From Xestospongia muta (taxonomy: Eukaryota > Porifera > Demospongiae > Haplosclerida > Petrosiidae), in NCBI GenBank assembly GCA_963693285.1, contig OY848917.1:9982192-10046191 (forward strand): 64,000 nucleotides of DNA, read 5' to 3'. The notes beneath the pieces are model-generated. The model worked only from the letters and a program-made list of their open reading frames with translations, was not told the DNA's origin and did not search any database. This document shows, piece after piece, positions 14,001-26,000 of this stretch (its first letter is position 1; each line of letters opens with the position of its first letter). The translations under genes were made by a program, and so were the position numbers.

Positions 14001-17000
14001 TTATAATTTCTATGGGTGATGGATAGTTGCTGTATAAAGTTGATAATTGACTTTTGAGCTTGATCTGTTAATGTGCATGTGCTACATCATACAGCAAAAT
14101 ATTGATATTGAATTGAGGAAAATAGTCATATAAAGATAATAAGAAAAGCACTATATTGCTCATGTTGTATTAAACATGAATGCTTAGTATTATGTCAACG
14201 TAGTTGTTACTAATAAGAAAAAATATATATTAAAAATGAAGTAAATGTAGAGATGGCTAATATCAGTCCAATACAAATAATGGTAACAACATAGTAGAAA
14301 TGGCAATTCCATCATCCTAACATAATAGCAAAGGCACAAAATGCAACAATATAACATTGATATTATTTGAGTTATTTTATAGTTAGTGAAAATTCCAAAT
14401 TGTTTGTGCCACCTATGCCACTATAGATGAATGATACATTTGCCTTTCCTAACATATAGGTTGTATTCTTTTGTATTAGATTATATTAGCAATCCCTACA
14501 ATGATTTAGTTTGTTTCAAAATGTTTTTCAATTGCTTATTTTTTAAAACACAAATGTTTAAAAGAGATTTTTTAGTGTCATGAACACAACCATTTTTACT
14601 AAAGTTATTTCACATCCTCCTCAATGGATTAAAAACTCAATTTTATCTAAGATCAAGAAATGTAACAAATTATTTACAACGACAATATATACTGGTTCCC
14701 CCTTCCTTGTGGTCTGTATACAGGCAATATCATGATAATAACTACATCTAATCACTCCCTGAAAAAAAGGATTTTTTGATGGTTTATCACTTCCCCTTCT
14801 TGATCATGACAATCCTCCTGGTCTTCTTTTAAAAAATTCTCAAAATGATAAACAAAGTATCCACCCTTCATCATTATGACATATCTACCTCCACCTTTGA
14901 TGCAAACATCAAACGTTTTAATGATTTCTTCTCTCAGTGCCTTAACACCTCTAAAACTCTTACAGCAACTAAAATCAAGTTCTTAGTAATTTAGAGTACA
15001 AGGGAGATTTATGTAATAACCAGGGTAGGCTTAAAATGATGATACTTAGGATTTATATTATAACATATGCATTTCAATACTTACTGCATCAACAAGGTCT
15101 AGATTGGCTCCTCTCTGTGTTAATATCAAAATTACATCTTTGTGCCCCTTTCTTGCAGCTAACATGACTGGAGTTGAACCATCCTAAATATTTTACAATA
15201 ACCTCATTAATGTGAATCAAGATAATATATTATAATGAGTGAAAATTATCTCTACTAACGTTGTTGTAAATGTATTATATTAGTATACTAATACATTACA
15301 AATATAGACAACATTATATCTAGTTAAAAAGTATCAGTCACATCAACTACTCATATTTTAAACAAAACTACTCTTAACAATTCTTACTGTAATGTCATCA
15401 ATACAAAATAAAAACTATAATAATCAGCATTCTTCAAGTTCATCCTCAAATCTCAGTTGTTGCTTGTTTCATGCTTTCAGGAACATTATCATCCATATGC
15501 AAACAGTCTTGACTTGCATAAACTGGTTATCTAAATGTTTATATTAACAATCTAAATTTTAAAATGTTTGTTATAAAAATGCATCTCTTTATAGAAAATA
15601 GAAGTATAATGCAGCACTTTTAGCCACATTGCTTGTTATAAATGAAGAAAGCATAGCCTCACTTGTTTATTTGACATTAAAATGAAGCAATTTAATCGGT
15701 CAAATAAGGCACAGGATGGTATAAGTTTAGTTATTATCTGTTCACTATAGCTTAAACATTGACTAAAATTCATTCATTGTCATGATTTGAGCTATCTTAT
15801 TAAATTACCTTAGTAACAACATTGATATCAGCATTATGGTTGAGTAATATTTCAACGACATCAGGATGTCCTCTAAAACTTGCATAATGAAGAGCCACCC
15901 ATCCTTTCTATGGTAATAACAAACAAGCCAACTGTCAAATTAGACCACTAACAGAGTAAACCAATAGTTTAACATACACAGACTAAATATAAATATGAAG
16001 CCTGCACAAGTCATTGTTCAGGCAATACTGAATATTTACTATTACCTAAATAATAATTTTGATAAATTTCACAAGTTCTCATTACATTAGCGTACAAAGG
16101 AGAATTTGAAAGTAACAAGAGGAGGCTCAAAAAGATGACACTCAGGTTTTATTAAAAAAACATATGCACAATGAATACTTACTGCATCAGTAAGGTCTTA
16201 GAAGTGATGTTGATATCAACATTATGGTCTCAGTCACATCAACTACTCTTATTTTGAACAAACTACTCTCAAGAACTTTTACTATGATGTTATGAATAAT
16301 GTCATAAATACAAATACAACAATACCATTATAATGTATCATCAGCATACATCAAGATCATATTTAAACCTGTCTTCGCTTGTTTCATTCTTTTAGGAAAA
16401 TTTTCATCACATGCAAACAGTATTGAATTGTGTTAACCGCTGATCTATTTATTACTAGCCTAAATGTTTAAATGTTGGTTATGATTAATTTATTGTTTTT
16501 AGAAAATAATATATAATGCAGCCATTTTAGCCACATTGGCTGTTATACACGTGGAAAGCATAGCTTCACTTGTTTATTTCACAAAAAAATGAGCAATGTC
16601 ATTGGTTAATTGAGGCATAGCATGGCACAAGCAAATTACTAACAGTTCTCCACAGCTTAGGGATTTCTATGTAAAACATACATAGATCCAATAAAAATAT
16701 AGAGCCTGTAACAATTCATTGCTTAGGCAATACTGTCTAATTATTTATTACCTTCTCAATGATTTGGATACATTTCACAAGTTCTTAGTAACTTAGAGTA
16801 CAAAGGAGATTATGTAGTAACCAGAGTAGATTCAAAATGATGACACATAGGATTTATATTGAAACATGTGCACAGGAAACTTACTGCATTAATAAGGTCT
16901 AGATTGGCTCCTCTCTGTGTTAATATCAAGACGACATCTTTGTGTCCATTTTCTGCAGCTAACATAACTGAAGTAAATCCATCCTAAATATATTACAAAC

Positions 17001-20000
17001 ACCCAATTAATGCAAACAAAAAGAAGATAAAATAGAACTATTGTAAATTATCTCTACTAACACTGTTGTAAATGTATTACATGATTACTCTAGAATATTA
17101 AAACATAGACAACATTCTATCTTGTGAAAAATGTATCAGTTACATCAAGTACTATTTTAAGCAAACTATTTTCAACAATTCTGCTATGCCTTCAAGAGAA
17201 TTATCATCATATACAAACAGTCTTAAGTTGCATAGACTGCTGATCTATTTATAACTAACCAAACTTTCTAAATGTTTGTTATAATGAATTTAAAAATTTA
17301 TAGAAAATAAAAATATGATGCTCCAAATTTAGCCACATTGTTTGTTATACACATGGAAAGCATAGCCAATTGTTTCTTTGACTTGACAATTGGATCAATC
17401 TAATAGGTCAATAGGCATGGTATAATACAAACCAAGTTACTATCTCTTCCTCCAATAATCCATTGCTTAGGCAATACCTTAACAATAATTTGGATCAAAT
17501 TTTGAAAGCTCTTTGCACTAAATAGTACAATGAAGATTTTTTTAGTATCCAGAATATGCTCAACATTATGACACTAATGTTTTATAATAATATAACATAT
17601 CCACATGAACACTTATTGCATCAACAAGATTGAGATTGGCTCCTCTTTATGTTAATATCAAAATAACATCTTTGTGTCCATTTTTTGCAGCTAACATAAC
17701 TGGAGTCAATCCCTCCTAAATATTACAATAAGCCCATTAATATGAACCAAGAAAACATGTTAGAACAATTGTAAATTACCTCTACTAACACTGTTTTAAA
17801 TGTGCTACATGAGTACACTAGTACATTACAAACCTAGATTACATTGTATTTAGTAATTTTACAATAAAATGGATGCATTTACAAACTACTCTCACAAGAA
17901 AATGGAGCAATTTTGTTGCTTGTTTAACTATAACTTATACACCTATTTGCTAGGTGACTATTTTGCTTATTCAACTTAAATTGAACTACTTTATTGCCAT
18001 ATTACTAAATAAAATGATACAAGTCTACTAACTATTCTTCAACATCGCTTAAAATTAAAATAAAAAACACTTATTGACATCATCTTAATTACCTTAGTAA
18101 CAACACTCATATCAGCATTATGGTTGAGTAATATTTCAACAACATCAGGATGTCCTTCATTACTTGCATAATGAAGAGCTACCCATCCTTTCTATTGTAA
18201 GAACAAAACAAATCATCAATCATCTGTCAAATTTAATCACTAGCACAGTAAACCAAATGAGAAACATACACAGACCCAATAAAAAATAGACACTACAAGA
18301 ATCAATTGTTTCAGCAATACAGGATAATTGTCATAATAATAATAATAAGTTGGATACATTTCACAAGTTCTTACTAATTTAGAGTACAAAGGAGATTTTT
18401 ATAGTAACCAAGATAGGCTCAACATGATGACACTAATGTTTTATAATACTATAACATATCCACATGAACACTTACTGCATCAACAATATATATAGAGACT
18501 ACAAGAATCAATTTTATCGGCAATACAGGATAATTATTATTAGCTTAACAATAAGTTGGATACATTTCACAAGTTGTTAGTAATTTAGAGTACAAAGGAG
18601 ATTGTTATAGTAACCAGGTTATGCTCAACATGCTGATATTTATGTTTTTTAATACTATAACATATCCACATGACACTTACTGCATCAACAAGGTTGAGAC
18701 TGGCTCCTCTCTGTGTTAATATCGAAATGACATTTTTGTGTCCATTTTTTGCAGCTAACATAACTGAAGTCAATCCCTCCTAAATATTATAATTAGCCCA
18801 TTAAAATCAACCAAGAAAATATGTTAGAACAATTGTAACTACCTCTACTAACACTGTTTTAAATGTGTTACATGAGTACAGTAGTACATTACAAACCTAG
18901 ATAGAGTCTAACATTTTATCTAGTAAAAAACATATCTATCATATTAACTACTTTTACCTTTAACAAATTACTCTCACAAGAAAATCAATCAAATTCATTG
19001 GATAATTTAGGTACAACGTGGTACATGTTTAGTTACTATCTCTTCACAACAGCTTAAAGATTAGAATGAAACACACTCATTCTTATGATGTGAATTACCT
19101 TAGTAACTACATTGATGTCAGCATTATGGTTGAGTAATATTTTAACATCTTCAGGATGACCTTTATTACTTGCATAATGAAGAGCTACCCATCCATCCTA
19201 TTGTAAGAAAAAACAAATCATCAAGTATCTGTCAAATATAATCACTAACACATTAAACCACATGTGAAGCACGTACATACAAACCTAATATATATAAAGA
19301 CTAGAAGAATCATTTTTTTCGGCAATACAGGATAATTATTATTAGCTTAACAATAATTTGGATACATTTCACAAGTTGTTAGTAATTTAAAGTACAAAAG
19401 AGGTTTTTATAGTAACCAGGTTATGCTCAACATGCTGATACTTATGTTTTTAAATACTATAACATATCCACATGAACACTTACTGCATCAACAAGGTTGA
19501 GACTGGCTCCTCTCTGTGTTAATATCGAAATGACATCTTTGTGTCCATTGTTTGCAGCTAACATAACTGGAGTCAATCCCTCCTAAATATTATAATTAGC
19601 CCATTAAAATCAACCAAGAAAATATGTTAGAACAATTGTAAACTACCTCTACTAACACTGTTTTAAATGTGTTACATGAGTACACTAGTACGTTAAAAAC
19701 CTAAATAGAGTCTAACGTTATATCTAGTAAAAAACATATCTGTCGTATTTACTACTTTTACCTTTAACAAACTATTCTCACAAGGAAATCAATCAAATTC
19801 ATTGGATAATTTAGGTACAACGTGGTACATGCTTAGTTACTATCTCTTTACAACAGCTAGATTAGAATGAAACACACTCATTCTTATGATGTGAATTACC
19901 TTAGTAACTACGTCGATGTCAGCAGTATGGTTGAGTAATATTTTAACAACATCAGGATGTCCTTTATTACTTGCATAATGAAGAGCTACCCATCCTTTCT

Positions 20001-23000
20001 ATTGTAAGAACAAAACAAATCATCAATCATCTGTCAAATTTAACAACTAACACAGTAAACCAAATATGAAACACACAGAGACCCAATAGAAAAATGAAGA
20101 CTACAAGAATCAATTGTAAACTACCTCCACTAATACTGTTTTAAATGTGTTACATGAGTACACTAGTATGTTACAAACCTAGAAAACAATGTATCTAGTA
20201 AAAGACATATCTGTCACGTTAACTACTTTTATTTTAAACAAACTACTCTCACAAGAAATCAACCAAACTCGTTAGATAATTTAGGCATAGCATGGAACAA
20301 GCTTAGTTACTACAGCTCTTCACAACAGCTTAAAGATTAGGATGAATGTGGTAAACTAACTTTAAAGTGTGTTAACTAGTGTAAATTTAGGATTATACAA
20401 TTATGGTGTTGTTGATTGCTTCTTATTAGCACCTTCATTCTTTGTTATTGTTACATTGTTACTTTAACAATAATTTGGATACATTTCACAGATTCTTAGT
20501 AATTTAGAATACAAACGAGAATTTTATAGTAGCCAGGATAGGTTCAAAATGATGACACTAATGCTTCATAATAATATAACATATCAACATGAACACTTAC
20601 TGAATTAACATGGTTAAGATTGGCTCCTCTTTGTGTTAGTATTAAAACAACATCTTTGTGTCCATTTCTTGCAGCTAACATAACTGAAGTCAATCCTTCC
20701 TAAATATTACAGTTACCCAATTAATATGAACCAAAAATATATATTAGAGCATTTGTAAATTATCTCTACTAACACTGTTTTAAATTTATTACATGAGTAC
20801 ACTAGTACATTACAAACCTAGAAAATATTGTATCTAGTGAAAACATACCAGTCACATTAACTGCTCTTATTTTAAACAAACTACTCTCACAAGAAAATGG
20901 AGCAATTTCATCGCTCACTTGTGGTATTGCATGGCACAAGCCTAGTTATTACAAACCCAGACATAATTGTATCTACATAAAAAGTATCAATCACATAAAC
21001 TACTCCTATTTTAAATTAAACTACTCTCTAATACTCTTAATGTAATCTCATCAATACAAACATAAGACTAGCAATGTAAGATGTCGTCAACATTTATGAA
21101 GTTCACACTTAAATCTCATTTATTTCTTGTTTAACAGTAACTTATATACCTATCTGGTAGGTGACTGTTTTGTGTTTTCACATAAAATTGAACAATTTTA
21201 TTGGTATATTACTAGATAGAATGGTACAAATCTAGTTACTATCTCTTCAACATTGCTTAAAATAATAATAAAACACAATCATGGTCATGATCATAATTAC
21301 CTTATCAACAATACTCATATCAGCATTATTGTTGAGTAATAATTCAACAACATCAGGATGTCCTTCATTACTTGCATAATGAAGAGCTGCCCATCCATCC
21401 TATTATAATAACAAACAAACCAACTGTCAAATTGGATCATTGACACAGTAAATCAATACTAAGAACGTTAACAGTTACAGACCCAACAAAAACATAGAGC
21501 CTATAAGAATCAATTGTTTCAGCATTACTGAATAATTGTTTTTAATAAAACTTGGAACCATTTCACAGATATAATCCCAGTTATTGCTTAATTAACATTT
21601 TCAGGAGCATTATCTTACACATACAAACAGATACACATGCAAACAAATATTATGTGATCCAATGGTATAAATCTAGTTACTATTTCTTCAATAAGGCTTT
21701 AAAATTATAATCAAAAACACACTCATTGTTATGATCTTAATTACCTTAGTAACAACACTCATATAAGAATCAATTGTTTTGGCATTACTAAATAATTATT
21801 ATTACCTTAATAATTTAGATAGATTTCACAGATTCTTAGTAATTTAGAATACAAAGGAGATTGTTATAGTAACCAGGATAATTTCAACATGATGACACTA
21901 ATGCTTCATAATACTATAACATATCAACTCGAACACTAACTGCATCAACAAGGTTGAGACTGCTTCCTTAAACAAACTATTGTCACAAGAAAATGGAACA
22001 ATTGCATTGCTCAATTGAGGCAACACATAGCACGTGCCTAGTTATTACACACTTAGACGACATTATATCTACTTTAAAAGTATCAATGGTATCAACTACT
22101 CCTATTTTAAGTCAAAGTACTCTTTAATACCCTTAATGTAATTTCATCAATACAAAGACAACACTACCACTAAAAGTCGTCATCAACATGATGAAACTAA
22201 TGGTTCATGAAAGACAGCTCTTATTAATTTAGGTGATTCAGGAGGGATCATCAATCATTCGGCAATTTTATCCACTAACACAGTAAACCAAATATGAAAC
22301 ATACACAGACCAAACCAAAATATAGAGCCTACAAGAGTCAATTGTTTCAACAATGCTGGATATTTATTTTAACTTGACAATAATTTGGATACAAGTTCTT
22401 TGTAATTTAGAGTACAAATGAGATTTTTATAGTAACCAGGAAAGGCTCAACATGATGACACTAATGTTTTATAATACTATAACATATCCACATGAACACT
22501 TACTGCATCAACAAGGTTGAGACTAGCTCCTCTCTGAGTTAATATCAAAACAACATCTTTGTGTCCATTGTTTGCAGCTAACATAACTGGAGTCAATTCC
22601 TCCTAAATATTACAATAAGCCCATTAATATGAACCAAAAAAATATGTTAGAACAATTGTAAAATTATCTCTACTAACACTGTTTTAAATGTGTTACATGA
22701 GTACAATAGTACTTTACAAACCTAGATAACATTGTATATAATAAAAAACATATCTGTCACATAAAAAACTTATATATATATTTTAAACAAACTACTCTCA
22801 CAACAAAATCGACCAAACTCGTTAGATAATTTAGGCATAACATGGAATAAGCTTAGTTACTATCTCTTCACAACACCTTAAAGATTAGAATGAAACACAC
22901 TCATTCTTATGATGTGAATTACCTTAGTAACTATGTTGATGTTAGCAGTATGGTTGAGTAATATTTCAACAACTTCAGGATGTCCTTTATTACTTGCATA

Positions 23001-26000
23001 ATGAAGAGCTACCCATCCTTTCTATTGTAAGAACAAAACAAATCATCAATCATCCGTCAAATTTAACATATAACACAGTAAACTAAATATGAAACACACA
23101 CAGACCCAATAAAAAAATAGAGACTACAAGAATCAATTTTTTCGACAATACAAGATAATTATTATTACCTTAAGATAATTTGGATACACTTTACAAGTTT
23201 ATTAGTAATTTAGAGTACAAAGGAGATTTTTATAGTACTTAGGATAGGTTCAACATACTGACACTGTTTTATAATTTTATAACATATCCACATGAACACT
23301 TACTATATCAACAAGGCCAAGATTGGCTCCTCTCTGAGTTAATATCAAAACAACATCTTTGTGTCCATTTTCTGCAGCTAACATAACTGGAGTCAATTCC
23401 TCCTAAATATTACAATAAGCCCATTAATATGAACCAAGAAAATATGTTAGAACAATTGTAAAATTATCTCTACTAACACTGTTTTAAATGTGTTACATGA
23501 GTACAATAGTACTTTACAAACCTAGATAACATTGTATATAGTAAAAAACATATCTGTCACATAAAATACTTATATATATATATTTTAAACAAACTACTCT
23601 CACAACAAAATCGACCAAACTCGTTAGATAATTTAGGCATAACATGGAATAAGCTTAGTTACTATCTCTTCACAACACCTTAAAGATTAATAGAATGAAA
23701 CACACTCATTCTTATGATGTGAATTACCTTAGTAACTATGTTGATGTTAGCAGTATGGTTGAGTAATATTTCAACAACTTCAGGATGTCCTTTATTACTT
23801 GCATAATGAAGAGCTACCCATCCTTTCTATTGTAAGAACAAAACAAATCATCAATCATCCGTCAAATTTAACATATAACACAGTAAACTAAATATGAAAC
23901 ACACACAGACCCAATAAAAAAATAGAGACTACAAGAATCAATTTTTTTAACAATACAAGATAACTATTATTACCTTAAGATAATTTGGATACATTTTACA
24001 AGTTCTTAGTAATTTAGAGTACAAAGGAGATTTTTATAGTAACTAGGATAGGTTTAACATACTGACACTGTTTTATAATACTATAACATATCCACATGAA
24101 CACTTACTGCATCAACAAGGTCAAGATTGGCTCCTCTCTGAGTTAATATCAAAATAACATCTTTGTGCCCATTTATTGCAGCTAACATAACTGGAGTCAT
24201 ACCCTCCTAAATATTACAATTAGCCCATTAATATGAACCAAGAAAACATGTTAGAACAATTGTAAATTACCTCTACTAACACTGTTTTAAATGTGCTACA
24301 TGAGTACACTAATACAATACAAACCTAGATAACATTGTGTCTAGTAAAAAGCATATCTGTCAGATTAACTACTCTTATTTTAAACTACTCTCACAAGAAG
24401 ATCAAGCAAATTCATTGGATAATTTAGGCATAATGTGGTACATGTTTAGTTACTATCTCTTCACAATAGCTTAAAGATTAGAATGAAACACACTCATTCT
24501 TATGATGTGAATTACCTTAGTAACTACGTTGATGTCAGCATTATGGTTGAGTAATATTTCAACTATTTCAGAATGACCATTATTACTTGCATAATGAAGA
24601 CCTACACATCCTTTCTATTGTAATAACAAAAAATCATTATTAGTTAAAATAGACTGCTAACACAGTAAACCAACAGTAAAAACATACATAGATCCATTTA
24701 AATTGAAGCTTGCAAAAATCCATTGCTTAGGCAATTTCAAGATAATTATTATTAGTTTAACAATAATTTGGATACATTTCACAAGTTCTTAGTAATTTAG
24801 AGTACAATAGAGATTTTTATAGTAACCAAGATAGGCTCAACATACTGACACTAATGGTTGATAATACTATAACATATCCACATGAACACTTACTGAATCA
24901 ACAAGGTCAAGACTGGCTCCTCTCTGTGTTAATATCAAAACGACATCTTTGTGTCCATTTCTTGCAGCTAACATAACTGAAGTCAATCCCTCCTAAATAT
25001 TATAATTCGCCAATTAATATGAACCAAGAAAATATGTTAGAACAATTGTAAAGTACCTCTACTAACATTGCTTTAAATGTGTTACATAAATACACTAGTA
25101 CATTACAAATCTAGATAACATTGTATCTACTAAAAAACATACCTTCCACTTTAAATACTCTTATTTTAAACAAAATACTCTCACAAAAAATTGACCAAAT
25201 TAACTAGATAATTTAGGCATAACGTGAAACAATCTTAGTGATTATCTCTTGTGATGTGAGTTACTTTAGACTCTATATTGATGTCAGCATTATCAAAAAA
25301 TCATCAATACTTAAAGTAAACCGCTAACACAATAAACAAATAGTAAAAACATACACAGATCCATTTAAATTGAAGCATGCAAAATCCATTGGTTAGACAA
25401 TACTAGATAACTATTAGCTTTAAAATGATTTAGATACATTTACAAAGTTCTCTCACAACAAAAAGGAGCAATTTCATTACTCAATTGAGGCATGGCATGG
25501 CACAAGCCTGGTTATTACAAACCTAGACAACATTACATTGACTTAAAAATATCAATTGTATCAACTACTCCTATTTTAAATCAAACTACTCTCTAATATT
25601 CTTAATATAATCAATACAAAGGCAGAACTGTAAGTTGTCATTAGCATAATCTCAGTTGTTGCTTGTTTAACAATAACTTATACACCTATCTGGTAGGTGA
25701 CTATTTTGCTTATTCAACTTAAATTGAACTACTTTATTGGTATATTGTGAGATAGAATGGTACAAGTCTAGTTATTATCACTTCAGCACTGCTTAAAAAT
25801 TAAAATAAAACACCTTCATTGTAATAATCTTAATTACTTTAGTAACAACACTCATATCAGCATTATGGTTGAGTAATATTTCAACAACATCAGGCCGTCC
25901 TTCATTACTTGCATAATAAAGAGCTATCTATTCATTCTATTACAAATCATCAATCATTCGTCAAATTTAACCATTAATACAGTAAATTAAATGTGAAACA

